64,000 nt of DNA from NCBI RefSeq assembly GCF_016767715.1, contig NZ_CP050145.1, positions 1,860,001 to 1,924,000 of the forward strand, written 5' to 3'. The position numbers and the translations under genes were made by a program. The notes below the pieces were generated by a model that saw only the letters and a program-made list of their open reading frames with translations, made no database searches and was not told the origin of the DNA. Shown here in pieces: positions 34,662-42,626 of this stretch. Every line of letters starts with the position of its first letter. Position 1 is the first letter of the stretch. The DNA comes from Mycobacteroides chelonae (GTDB taxonomy: Bacteria > Actinomycetota > Actinomycetes > Mycobacteriales > Mycobacteriaceae).

Positions 34662-35099
34662 ATGACCAGAGACGAAGCGCCCCTGCGTGATCCACTTAGA
34701 CCAATCCACCGCGCGATCATGAACAACGATGTCGCGGCATTCCGCGCCGAGGTCACCGCAGGCATTGATATCAATCTTCCTGGGCCAGAAGACATGACGC
34801 CACTACACATCGCTGCACATTACGGGAACGTCGAGATCACCGAAGAGCTCCTCGACGCTGGCGCAAACATCGACCCGATCAACGTGTGGGGCAACACCCC
34901 GCTGTGGATATCCATCAGAAGACGCAAAAACCGCCCTGACGGTTCGATGATCAAACTCCTGCTTGAGCGTGGCGCGAATCCGAATACGAGCGACTCAGGC
35001 AGCCCGCCCGTGCGCACTGTGCGGCTGGTGGCCGGATTTCCGGAGGAATGGGCGCAACTCGTCGAAGCCAAAGCCGAAGAGCTGAAAGGTGCACGATGA
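34662..35099 (+). CDS. Ankyrin-repeat protein
   Basis: A 145-residue protein with three to four ankyrin repeats: PIHRAIMNNDVAAFRAEVTA, DMTPLHIAAHYGNVEITEEL and NTPLWISIRRRKN. It would serve as a protein-binding scaffold. Small ankyrin proteins are known as immunity proteins in toxin loci. It overlaps the next gene by 4 nt. Confidence 0.85.
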   Translation: MTRDEAPLRDPLRPIHRAIMNNDVAAFRAEVTAGIDINLPGPEDMTPLHIAAHYGNVEITEELLDAGANIDPINVWGNTPLWISIRRRKNRPDGSMIKLLLERGANPNTSDSGSPPVRTVRLVAGFPEEWAQLVEAKAEELKGAR

Positions 35100-35503
35100 T
35101 CTCAAGAACCACCATGAGGATTGGGGCCGTCGCCATCATGCTGACAATGACCATGCCGATAACTACCCCAGCATCCGCCGACCCCGCCGACGCCCCCGCC
35201 ATCTATGAAGTTGTCTCCGAAACAATTCCAACCGCCGACATCACCTACTTCGACGGCACCCAATTCCAGCACGCCGAGCAGGTGTCGTTGCCGTGGACAA
35301 CTGAAGTGCATGTCGGAGACCTGACCGGAAAAGGACATACAACCAACCGCGCCGAGGTCCGCGCGAACTGGCCGATCGAGCCAGGAAGCCGCGGCTCAGT
35401 GACCACCCGTATCCACTACCAGGGCAAGGTGCTCATCGAGAACACACGCGATAACGGCGAAGTCGGCTGCGCAACTAGCACATTCAGTTTCCACTGGGGT
35501 TAG
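35096..35503 (+). CDS. MmpS-like secreted protein
   Basis: A 135-residue secreted protein: signal peptide ends in TTPASA, then a single domain with YEVVSETIPTADITYFDG and VSLPWTTEVHV, which resembles the C-terminal domain of MmpS membrane proteins, the periplasmic partners of MmpL transporters. The N-terminal anchor helix is replaced by a signal peptide. No MmpL gene is nearby. Start ATG 35096 overlaps the ankyrin stop. Confidence 0.65.
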   Translation: MISRTTMRIGAVAIMLTMTMPITTPASADPADAPAIYEVVSETIPTADITYFDGTQFQHAEQVSLPWTTEVHVGDLTGKGHTTNRAEVRANWPIEPGSRGSVTTRIHYQGKVLIENTRDNGEVGCATSTFSFHWG

Positions 35504-35508
35504 GGCAC

Positions 35509-36072
35509 ATGAACATTTCAAAAGTCACCCCCATCGCGGCCTGTCTCTTGGCCGCAACCCTGGCCACCTCGGGCTGCCAGAGCGTCCAGCAACTCTACGG
35601 AGATATCCGGGGAACTAACCCCGCGTGCACCCGGATCGCGGAATACACCTCCCAAGTCCACAACAAGCGCTCCTTCGTAGGCCTGGCCGACAACGTATTT
35701 GTCGGAAAGGTCGAGGCATCGGAAGGACAACACGTCGAAGGCCGCGACCTCTACTCACTCTTTAAAGTCCAGGTGATATCAAACCTCAAGGGCCAACTCT
35801 CGGGCCAGGTCACCGTCAGCCAGATCGGCGGCCACTTCAACGGTCGTGAATGCCTCCAGAACGATGACCAAATCCTAAGGACCGAAAAGACTTACCTGTT
35901 CACCACCATCTATTCGAAGAACATCGACAAACACTTCATCGCCGCATCCAACTACGGCGACGTAGAGCTCACCGCCGACGATGTCGCCACACTTGAAAGA
36001 GGCGCGCTACCGCCAATTGTGTTGGAGTTCAAGGACGCAATAGCCAATCAGATTCTAGCCAAGGGCAAGTAG
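35509..36072 (+). CDS. Lipoprotein of unknown family
   Basis: A 187-residue protein with signal peptide and lipobox LATSGC. The mature part is beta-rich, with DNVFVGKVEASEGQH and FKVQVISNLKG, similar in layout to TIMP/'exported with OB-like fold' proteins seen in actinobacteria. Its stop overlaps the next start by one base. Confidence 0.6.
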   Translation: MNISKVTPIAACLLAATLATSGCQSVQQLYGDIRGTNPACTRIAEYTSQVHNKRSFVGLADNVFVGKVEASEGQHVEGRDLYSLFKVQVISNLKGQLSGQVTVSQIGGHFNGRECLQNDDQILRTEKTYLFTTIYSKNIDKHFIAASNYGDVELTADDVATLERGALPPIVLEFKDAIANQILAKGK

Positions 36073-36419
36073 TGGCTCCCGATTCCTCCAGTGAACATCT
36101 CTCGAAAACCGAGCCCCCAGCAGGTCAGGAACCCGGACTCATGCTTCTGAAGGCAGGTCGTTCGATCCTCACAGCGGTACTGCTGCTCGCGGCGATAGCC
36201 GCGGGCATCTACTTGACCTGCCTCGGAATTGTGTTGCAGCACCTGGACGAATCCATGTCGAGGTTCGACAATCTACCCACCACATCGTCATACCTGTGGG
36301 GGGTAGTAAGCGCCCTGGGCCTGACCCTGATAGCGGCCTGCATCCGGGGCACCATACGAACCCTGCGCCGACGGCGCCGCGCCGCCAAAGACCGGTGCGT
36401 GCACGAAACTTGCCAGTAG
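36072..36419 (+). CDS. Small membrane protein, two helices
   Basis: A 115-residue protein starting at GTG 36072, which shares its G with the previous TAG. Helices lie at about residues 30-52 and 72-92, followed by a basic tail (RTLRRRRRAAKD). The 3' end overlaps the convergent gene at 36288. Function unknown. Confidence 0.55.
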   Translation: MAPDSSSEHLSKTEPPAGQEPGLMLLKAGRSILTAVLLLAAIAAGIYLTCLGIVLQHLDESMSRFDNLPTTSSYLWGVVSALGLTLIAACIRGTIRTLRRRRRAAKDRCVHETCQ

Positions 36420-36977
36420 CTGAGCCCGAGCTTGCAGCAGCGGGGGATAGAGCCACCAAAAAACAGCAGCCCATGTAAACACCGCAGCGTTGCAGACAGT
36501 TGCGAAGCTGATCGTCGCTCCGGTGGCTGAAATACCCACCTGGATAAGGACGTTGACGGCCATTGATCCGATCAAGAACTTGCGCACAACGGGTGTCATC
36601 ATGCGCAGCTGACGTTCAATCGTGTTCTGGGCCAAGCGTGCAGCGGCGCGCCGGACCATGGGGTCGGCCGGTATTGGTCCGGACAAGACTGCCTTGGAAG
36701 CCTGACGGTACTGGGCCGGTGTCAGGCCGTCGAGTAGCTGCTGCAGCTGCGGGGCTCTGGATCGTGCGGCCAGAGCCCACACCAGCCCGCCGACGAGCGC
36801 CACCACGGCGATACCGATCCACCAACCGAGCCATTGTCCCTGTTCGTCTTCGCGGTTGATGACCGCAACAGGAACGCCCGCCGCGATGAAAATCAGGGCC
36901 GAATACGCGAGCCACTGAATCCACCACGGGGCAAGCGCAAGTCTTATCCACACCAGCATAGTGTAAGCAGACAGCAA
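36288..36977 (-). CDS. Membrane protein, paralogue of the broken gene at 39060-39939
   Basis: A 229-residue membrane protein with an N-terminal RLALAPWW motif, two helices, a charged cytoplasmic region that contains LTPAQYRQASKAVLSGPIP, and two further helices, ending in a Pro/Gly/Tyr-rich tail. The gene at 39060 shares the order 'LAPWW - helix - ...YRYVSKALRTGP - helices'. The two must be paralogues. It overlaps the end of the gene at 36072. Confidence 0.6.
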   Translation of the reverse strand: MLSAYTMLVWIRLALAPWWIQWLAYSALIFIAAGVPVAVINREDEQGQWLGWWIGIAVVALVGGLVWALAARSRAPQLQQLLDGLTPAQYRQASKAVLSGPIPADPMVRRAAARLAQNTIERQLRMMTPVVRKFLIGSMAVNVLIQVGISATGATISFATVCNAAVFTWAAVFWWLYPPLLQARAQLLASFVHAPVFGGAAPSAQGSYGAPDAGRYQGQAQGAYYPPQV

Positions 36978-37044
36978 ATTTCACGATGTGAGAGGATGGC
37001 AGACGGCTGGGCGATCTGCCTGCAGTCGAGGAGGAGGGGCGGGC

Positions 37045-37644
37045 ATGAGTAGGGCAGAGACCGGTGTGTGCTCGGTTTATAGAGCACTTGCGGTGGGATT
37101 CGTTGGCATCGTGGTGGTTTCACTAGCGCTGGTCAATCCTTTTCCGGATGCCGCTGCGGCACCGCTGGTTCCAGATATTGACTCGCTGATCGACGACAGC
37201 GGACCGCTGCCCTCCAGTCCCGCCGACCTCAACGCGGTACCCACCCTGTGGTTCAGCACGGCGACCGGGCTGTTGTGTAAGGAGCAGACCGTCAAGGTGA
37301 CGCACCAAGTGGCATGCGCTGGCGTCCTGCCGGGACAGCCCGCGGGCGCGCGTATCGTAGATCTGCAGGGGGTGTATGACCGGGGCCTTGGACCCGCACA
37401 GTTCGTTGCCAAAACCTCTGAAGAGTTCTTCGGTGATACCAGCGGCGCGGTGCCCGTCGTGCTTGCCCCAGGTCATAAGATCGTGTTCTGGAGCTTCCCG
37501 CCCTCGCGGTCTCTTGTGTGCGGAGTACCAGCGTCAGCGGACTTGGTCTGTGTCCTCAAGGCGCCACACGAAATCAGCTCCGACGCAGGCCAGTCGGTTA
37601 CTCACGGTTTCGTGATCGCGGCGCCCAAGAGCTGGGTCTTCTAG
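37045..37644 (+). CDS. Secreted hypothetical protein
   Basis: A 199-residue protein starting at ATG 37045 behind GAGGAGGAGG. A signal peptide of about 40 residues ends at DAAAA. The mature part has two Cys pairs and beta-rich segments (WFSTATGLLCKEQTVKVTH). Function unknown; homologues of this style are mycobacterial. Confidence 0.6.
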   Translation: MSRAETGVCSVYRALAVGFVGIVVVSLALVNPFPDAAAAPLVPDIDSLIDDSGPLPSSPADLNAVPTLWFSTATGLLCKEQTVKVTHQVACAGVLPGQPAGARIVDLQGVYDRGLGPAQFVAKTSEEFFGDTSGAVPVVLAPGHKIVFWSFPPSRSLVCGVPASADLVCVLKAPHEISSDAGQSVTHGFVIAAPKSWVF

Positions 37645-37674
37645 TTTCGCCGTATGGATGAAGGGCTGGTAGGA

Positions 37675-38121
37675 ATGGTCTGTCGGTTTTTGCGTCATCA
37701 GAGTGCTTGCACTGCAACGGTATTCACATTGATTGGCGTCTGCGTTCTGTCTGCGTGTGGTCAGACCCCAGACGAGATGCTTGCCGATGAGCTCAATGGC
37801 ATCTACCGCGAGGTCGCCCAGGCGGTGCAGAACCACAACATCGATGCGTACAACGCGTTGACCTGCGCTCGGCAGCACTTGGATGGGATCGATTCCATTA
37901 AGAGCGGCTCTGCAGCCGATCTACCCACAACTAGCGCTCTCACCGAGGTATCAGTGCACGGCGACGCCGCTCTAGCCACGCTTGCAACCCCTCCTGAGAT
38001 AGCGCGCGAGCTCGCCGAGGGCTACCGTGTCGCGTTCCTCAAAGAGAACGAGGGCTGGAAGTACTGCGGCGGTACCGTCGCGGTAGGGATTGCGTCAGCG
38101 CGCTCAAGTGGCAGGCAATGA
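37675..38121 (+). CDS. Lipoprotein, NTF2-like
   Basis: A 148-residue lipoprotein with lipobox VLSAC. The mature part starts with a helix (DELNGIYREVAQAVQNHN) and continues as an NTF2/SnoaL-like fold common in mycobacterial envelope proteins. Start ATG 37675 has a GAAGGGC site; ATG 37654 is the alternative. Confidence 0.55.
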   Translation: MVCRFLRHQSACTATVFTLIGVCVLSACGQTPDEMLADELNGIYREVAQAVQNHNIDAYNALTCARQHLDGIDSIKSGSAADLPTTSALTEVSVHGDAALATLATPPEIARELAEGYRVAFLKENEGWKYCGGTVAVGIASARSSGRQ

Positions 38122-38207
38122 TGGTCACCGTGTGGCGATCATTGATAGGGAAGTGAGCTGCAAAGAAGCGGCGATCATCGAGCCGGCACTGGCTAGGAGA
38201 ATGAGGC

Positions 38208-38627
38208 ATGACGGTTCCTGAAAGTCAGCCGGTTGGGCAGCACGGTTCGTTTGAGCGGCGTGGTGCTGCAGGGAAACTAGCGACGAGGCTCTCCATGCTT
38301 GCCACGGTCGTGGCGACGTTTTTGTTTGGAATGTATTTGGGGTTTTGGCGTGTCGCGGTGGTGCTCATCGAGGCTCAAGGTCGCGCCAACGCCGATCCCG
38401 ACGACTATTTGGACCAGATTCATACCGCTGGTCTCTGGGCAAACTTGTGCCGTTTAGTCGGCCCTCTGGTGGTGGCACTCGCCGTTGGACTGGCAGTAGA
38501 CGGACTCAGGAAAGCGCCGCCTGCACGTGAATTCCTGGCCCGCTATGCCTTGGTTGCGGCTGTAGTAATAGCACTGGGCTACGTAGCCGTATGGGGTTTC
38601 CAGCTCGCCGCGGAGATCGCCGGATGA
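38208..38627 (+). CDS. Membrane protein, three helices
   Basis: A 139-residue protein with helices around residues 25-50, 70-95 and 110-135, and a short acidic loop. Unknown family. The start lies behind GAGAATGAGG. The next gene begins directly after its stop. Confidence 0.5.
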   Translation: MTVPESQPVGQHGSFERRGAAGKLATRLSMLATVVATFLFGMYLGFWRVAVVLIEAQGRANADPDDYLDQIHTAGLWANLCRLVGPLVVALAVGLAVDGLRKAPPAREFLARYALVAAVVIALGYVAVWGFQLAAEIAG

Positions 38628-38978
38628 GTGGCCCCAAAGGGGTCATCCCCGAACCTTATGGGGGTTGGACGTTTGACCACTAGAACAGCAGCCCTTGCGG
38701 TAATGGCGTTTGCGGCAGGAATCGGGCTGAGCATGCTGCTGTGTTTCATGCTGGCGGCGGTGTTGTTCCCGTTCTTCTGGTCCGAGGCGCTGTATTTGGG
38801 ATTCTGGATCACCTTGGGTATCAGCGTGATACTTGCGATCGTGGCCGTGGCTCGGAGGGCCCGGTTCAACGAACGACTCTGCTATTGGCATGCGATTTTG
38901 GCAGGCCTGTGTTCCCTCACATGGTTGGCGGCAATCGAGGCGGCCGTGGAGTACGGCGTGCAGACCCCGCACCGTTGA
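38628..38978 (+). CDS. Membrane protein, three helices
   Basis: A 116-residue protein starting at GTG 38628 next to the previous stop (ATG 38658 is an alternative). Three helices, at about residues 20-50, 55-75 and 85-105. Function unknown; it is translationally linked to the gene before. Confidence 0.5.
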   Translation: MAPKGSSPNLMGVGRLTTRTAALAVMAFAAGIGLSMLLCFMLAAVLFPFFWSEALYLGFWITLGISVILAIVAVARRARFNERLCYWHAILAGLCSLTWLAAIEAAVEYGVQTPHR

Positions 38979-39059
38979 GCGTGACAGAATTCATGTTGCC
39001 TGTCAGGAGGATTTATGGAATTGGAACCGTCCGCTGCCTGTCAGGTTGGTGCCCGGCAG

Positions 39060-39939
39060 TTACTGTTTGACGTCGAAGAGTCCGGCGCGCTTGCACTTAA
39101 CCGCGTCCCAGATGCCAATCGCCCCCAGCATCAGTGGAAACAGGGAAAGCCAGAACATTTCCGGGTCGCGGTAGTGAAGGTAAGCCCAGAGTCCGACGCC
39201 GCCCACGATGAGCACAAGGATCGCTGTCGACACTCTGCCACGAAATGAAAAGAGTCCACTGCTGGGGCCAGAGATAGTGACTGCCGCCGCATCTGGTTGT
39301 TTGGGCTGATTTTCCAGCGGATATGGCGATGGATCGTGCCGGCCAGCGACGGAGGATGGTGTGGTGTAATCGGAGTCAATCGGTAGGAGATTTTGACGCG
39401 TGGCGTCGGCCAGTATCGTCGAACGTGCCTGTAGGAGAAGCGGACTGATCCAGCAGCGGGCGCCGAGGGCCCCAAACAACACGGCCACGGCATATCCAGC
39501 GGCGTGGAACGTATGCCCTTCGGCCAGGACAATCATCACAATGACACCCACAGCCATGAGGATTATCGAGACTGTGCGTTCGCGCATACCTTGGGCGGCG
39601 CGCATATGCGCTAGACGGGCAGTGGCGTGCAACATGACCGGGTCGTTTGGCGGCGGACCGGTTCGCAGCGCTTTGGATACGTACCGGTAGTCGCGCGGCG
39701 CCATACCAGCCATCACCGGCGCGATGACGCGGCGATTCCGTCGCGCTGATACCGGTCCCATGACCAGACCGAACAAAGAGAGCGGTGATGACAACTTGCA
39801 GCCAATCGGGCCGCGAATCGGTCGCCGCGCTATAGAGCGCCCACAGGACGAAGAAAAGCACGGCGTGCACCGGGGCTTGCGCCCACCACGGAGCAAGTAT
39901 CAAACGTAGGCGCATAAAGCGAGTATAGCGATACAGCAA
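39060..39939 (-). pseudogene. Frameshifted membrane protein gene, paralogue of 36288-36977
   Basis: The N-terminal part from ATG 39939 reads RLRLILAPWWAQAPVHAVLF and a helix, then loses sense after WLQVVITAL. A different frame carries on with FGLVMGPVSARRNRR, YRYVSKALRTGPPP and three more helices to the stop at 39060. Removing one T from the TTT run (plus-strand AAA 39775-39777) gives one frame of 292 residues with no stop. So a single inserted base breaks it. Confidence 0.65.
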
Positions 39940-39974
39940 ATATCATACTGGCGGGATGGGCATGTGGTTCACAC

Positions 39975-40223
39975 ATGGAGTTAGGTGATGAGAGCTCCGG
40001 AACCAGACTTCTGCATGGCCTTGATGCTGCGGTGAGTGGAGGCATCGGCCTTTTGGCAGAGCCGCGCGAAAGTACTGTCCAGAAGTGGCTTAACTGGGTG
40101 GTCGCTCCTGCGGTCGCGGTCGTATGCATCTCGTTGGCTCTCAAAAGCGTGCTTGCCGGATTGGGGCTTGGCGCGTTCGTGCTCCTCTTCCTGGCCATGA
40201 TGTACCTGCGGTACAAGCTCTAG
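39975..40223 (+). CDS. Small membrane protein
   Basis: An 82-residue protein, with one long or two short hydrophobic helices between residues 40 and 78 and an acidic N-terminus. Unknown family. It is divergent from the broken gene to its left. Confidence 0.45.
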   Translation: MELGDESSGTRLLHGLDAAVSGGIGLLAEPRESTVQKWLNWVVAPAVAVVCISLALKSVLAGLGLGAFVLLFLAMMYLRYKL

Positions 40224-40352
40224 TACCGCCGAGCGGTAACGGGCGAGGATGCGCCGTCAGATGCTAATTCGCCTTCCAGCGCATACTTGTCGGTGAGCAA
40301 GGTGCGGGTTCTGCGGCTTAGGCCCCACGACTCGTCTGACCCCGGTTGATGG

Positions 40353-40651
40353 CTACGGCGCGCCGGGGTTGCTCCATCGGCTTACGCCGGGCCCGTGCCG
40401 CTGCACCATCCCTTCGAGCCACTGTCTACAACAGGATTGGCGGTATGGACATACACGCGCTCTGGCCAGCCGCCGTGCTCAGCTAGCCACAGCACAACTG
40501 GCCGCGTCGTGTCTTCGCCACCCAGGTCATGGTCGAGGCTGAGGGCTTCGACAGATTCCACTCCGTCGAGAAGGTTCAGCGCCTCGTTCGAGGACTTCGC
40601 CCAGGCCCCACTGTCGGGAGATGGACGTTCGTCGTCCACCCATACCTTCAT
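40353..40651 (-). pseudogene. Cyclic-phosphate-processing receiver (cREC) domain gene, frameshifted near the C-terminus
   Basis: From ATG 40651 the protein reads MKVWVDDERPSPDSGAWAKS, ALSLDHDLGGEDTTRPVV and VYVHTANPV, the signature of the cREC receiver-like domain, linked to processing of RNA 2',3'-cyclic phosphate ends. After HTANPV the frame turns to nonsense and stops at 40382. With one added G at about 40427-40432 it continues GRQWLEGMVQRHGPG to a stop at 40353, matching the family's usual ending, in 99 residues. So one base is missing. Confidence 0.7.
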
Positions 40652-40863
40652 AGACTGATCGTGGCGGGTGTCCGCCGAGAAAGATAGCGATTTTCCGCAC
40701 TGCGGGGCCGCGTTGGGTAGTCACGATCGTGGAGGGCGCGGCGTCCCCGCTCCTAAGATCTCCAAGTATCCAGGTGCACACCTGATTTCGCGACTTAGAA
40801 TGTAGGGATCCCGGCGGCACTTGAGATTCTGAGTGCCAGACGAAGTATTGGACGCAGAGTCGT

Positions 40864-41256
40864 ATGAGCATCGAGAAGCCTACGAGCTGGGAGACCTACG
40901 AGGACGTAGCCCGCTTGCTGTTGGACAAGGTCGGCGATGCACTCCGCCTTGGGTTCGAAAGCACAGAGGGAAACAGACACGTGTCGGCGCGTCGGGCACC
41001 AAATGGGAAATCGACGCTATGGGCGTCAGTGCTGACGGCGAAGCGGTAGTCGTCATTGAATGTCGGCGCTACCCGAAGAGCAGTCTGAAGCAGAGCGACA
41101 TGGCAGCGTTGGCCTGGACCATCAACGACTTCAGTGCGTCAGGCGGGCTTGTTGTCACTCCCATCGGTGTCCAAAAAGGTGGCCAACTACCTCGAGGAGA
41201 AAGCTGCTCCCGTTCTCGCGGAACTGGTCCTCGCGGGTGTAAGCGGCACAACCTGA
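40864..41256 (+). pseudogene. PD-(D/E)xK endonuclease-fold gene with two frameshifts
   Basis: ATG 40864 opens with SWETYEDVARLLLDKVGDAL; the frame is lost in the GGG run near 40977 (one G missing), continues as TRVGASGTKWEIDAMGV and AVVVIECRRYPKSSLKQSDM, then shifts again in the AAAAA run near 41173 (one A too many) to VANYLEEKAAPVLAELVLAG and a stop at 41256. Corrected, the protein has 130 residues. D-x(n)-I-E-C-R is the PD-(D/E)xK core, as in Mrr-like restriction nucleases. It probably was a restriction or repair enzyme. Confidence 0.65.
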
Positions 41257-41341
41257 CTCGACGCCCCGCCCCCACAGGGCAGCGTCAGGCCGGATAACGT
41301 CGAATATCTTGTCGGCCCGCCCGCCGCTTCCTACGCACGCC

Positions 41342-41362
41342 GATGACCCACCGTTGACCCAT
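41342..41362. repeat. GTTGACCCAT repeats near the right end of the island
   Basis: GATGACCCAC (41342-41351) and GTTGACCCAT (41353-41362) repeat the motif found twice at 13782-13802, in the same orientation and with the same 11-bp period. They lie 94 bp before the tRNA core and fit arm-type integrase sites. Confidence 0.5.
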
Positions 41363-41398
41363 ACACCCCGACGGTTCCCGAACTGAGCGACGGATAAG

Positions 41399-41436
41399 CC
41401 CAGCTCAGCGAGATCGGCGTAGCTCCGCGAGCTGGG
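41399..41436. terminator. Inverted repeat before the attachment site
   Basis: CCCAGCTC (41399-41406) pairs with GAGCTGGG (41429-41436) around a 22-nt loop. There is no T-run straight after it, so termination is only one possibility; it lies in the gene-free stretch 41257-41455 at the island end. Confidence 0.3.
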
Positions 41437-41455
41437 CGAATGGTCGATTGGCTTT

Positions 41456-41512
41456 TTTACACACCAGCGGTCGGGGGTTCGAAACCCTCCGCGCCCACCA
41501 AGAAGTGCGGGT
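41456..41512 (+). repeat. Attachment-site repeat, copy 2: 3' half of tRNA-Val(TAC)
   Basis: Identical to 13692-13748 except for one base (C to G after CCACCAA). It again holds only the anticodon-loop-to-CCA portion of a tRNA-Val gene; the 5' sequence does not complete a cloverleaf. It marks the right boundary of the island; the SRPBCC gene beyond is taken as chromosomal. Confidence 0.85.
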
Positions 41513-41983
41513 CTATCTCGCTGTCTGCCACAGTTGTGGTCGCGTTCTTTCCAGGTAGTGCCCCAGGTCTGTCAGGGCCTGGCTTGCGGATCCGCTGTAG
41601 AAGCGATGTAGGAATCGTTCGTGGGGGTCAGAGGTCTGCACTCCAGACAGGTTCCAGTTCAGAAGCGTGCCCCCATAGTGATCGGTGAACTCCACGTGTT
41701 GCACCCACTGGGCGGAGGGTCCACGTGAGGCTTCGGCTTCTAGCGTGGTGGCCCAAAGTCTTTGCGGTTCAATGCTAATGACTTTGCAGTCGAAGTTGCC
41801 ATTAAAGCGTGTGCCCAAGATCGGCAGACACCTGAGGTTGAATTTCTTGCCGACAACGGGTTCGTAGTCGGTTGCGTCGAACGACCAAAGACCAGGGTCG
41901 TCGGGTCCGGGATTTTCGAGGCCGCCGAAAACGGACCACACTCTATCCACGGACGCCGGGTAGCAACGCTTGATGAACGGCAT
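41513..41983 (-). CDS. SRPBCC (START-like) domain protein
   Basis: A 156-residue protein with the helix-grip fold of SRPBCC/AHSA1 proteins: IKRCYPASVDRVWSVFGGLE at the start, LWATTLEAEASRGPSAQWVQ and a last amphipathic helix over the ligand pocket (SGSASQALTDLGHYLERT). Probably binds a hydrophobic ligand. Start ATG 41983 behind GAGAGGTC. Its stop touches the attachment repeat. Confidence 0.65.
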   Translation of the reverse strand: MPFIKRCYPASVDRVWSVFGGLENPGPDDPGLWSFDATDYEPVVGKKFNLRCLPILGTRFNGNFDCKVISIEPQRLWATTLEAEASRGPSAQWVQHVEFTDHYGGTLLNWNLSGVQTSDPHERFLHRFYSGSASQALTDLGHYLERTRPQLWQTAR

Positions 41984-42103
41984 GTGACCTCTCGATGCGC
42001 CTTTGCCCGACCGTTCTCCACTTTACTGGGGCCGCATTGAGAGATTTGCTGGGGTATCGAAAGGTCGAAAGGAGCGTCGATGGCTCGCTAAAGGCCGACG
42101 TCG

Positions 42104-42598
42104 TCAGAACATTGTGTTGCCGTTGGCCGACTCCGCCGGAACGTCCTGAATCACGTCCCAGTGCTCGACGATCTTGTCCCCATCAACGCGGAAGATGTCG
42201 ACCACCGCTTGTCCGCGGTCCTGCGGATCGTTGGTCGAATGCACATGCAGATAGACCAAATCGCCGTCGACTGCGCTGCGCACCACCTTGGCGGCGGCCC
42301 GCGGATGTTCGGCGAAGAATCCCGCGAAGTAGGACACGAACGGCGCCTTGCCATCTGGCACATTGGGGTTGTGCTGCCGGTAGTCATCGGTCACTACCTC
42401 GGCGGCCTGCTGCACCTCATGTTTGTTGAAGAACCGGTCGTAGAAGTTGAGGACAAGCTGACGGTTGGCCTCTTGGCGGCCACTATCGCGCCCGTCGGAT
42501 GCGGAAACGTCCGAATGTCCGCACGCGGACACAAGGCCGGTCGCGCCGGACAGCGTCAGCGCCAGCGCGACAGTGGCCAGGGTCAGTGGTCTTCTCAT
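42104..42598 (-). CDS. SnoaL-like lipoprotein
   Basis: A 164-residue exported lipoprotein with lipobox LVSAC. The mature domain is of the SnoaL/NTF2 type: NRQLVLNFYDRFFNKHEVQQ, VVTDDYRQHNPNVPDGK and VDIFRVDGDKIVEHWDVIQD, the motif set of the predicted polyketide-cyclase-like group. The His and Asp pattern (YRQHNP, EHWD) is intact. Substrate unknown. Confidence 0.8.
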   Translation of the reverse strand: MRRPLTLATVALALTLSGATGLVSACGHSDVSASDGRDSGRQEANRQLVLNFYDRFFNKHEVQQAAEVVTDDYRQHNPNVPDGKAPFVSYFAGFFAEHPRAAAKVVRSAVDGDLVYLHVHSTNDPQDRGQAVVDIFRVDGDKIVEHWDVIQDVPAESANGNTMF

Positions 42599-42626
42599 CT
42601 GGCCACTTTCCCACCCCACATGAGGC

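Larger units (their letters stand above)
13692..41512. mobile_element. Genomic island between tRNA-Val 3' repeats, carrying the yeh-type operon
   Basis: The island is defined by the 57-bp direct repeats at its ends (attL-like 13692-13748, attR-like 41456-41512) and by matching GTTGACCCAT repeats just inside both ends. It spans 27.8 kb. It contains no integrase gene, so it is either immobile now, depends on the neighbour's integrase, or lost its own. Content: the six-gene operon 18205-31088, an HNH remnant, many secreted or membrane proteins, and several frameshifted genes. Confidence 0.65.

Noticed and set aside
41411..41500. Full tRNA in front of the right repeat (GTAGCTC...GAGCT looks like a D-arm)
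   Set aside because: The loop would have only 3 nt and the 5' acceptor strand does not pair with CGCGCCC; the match is better explained by the CCCAGCTC/GAGCTGGG hairpin.
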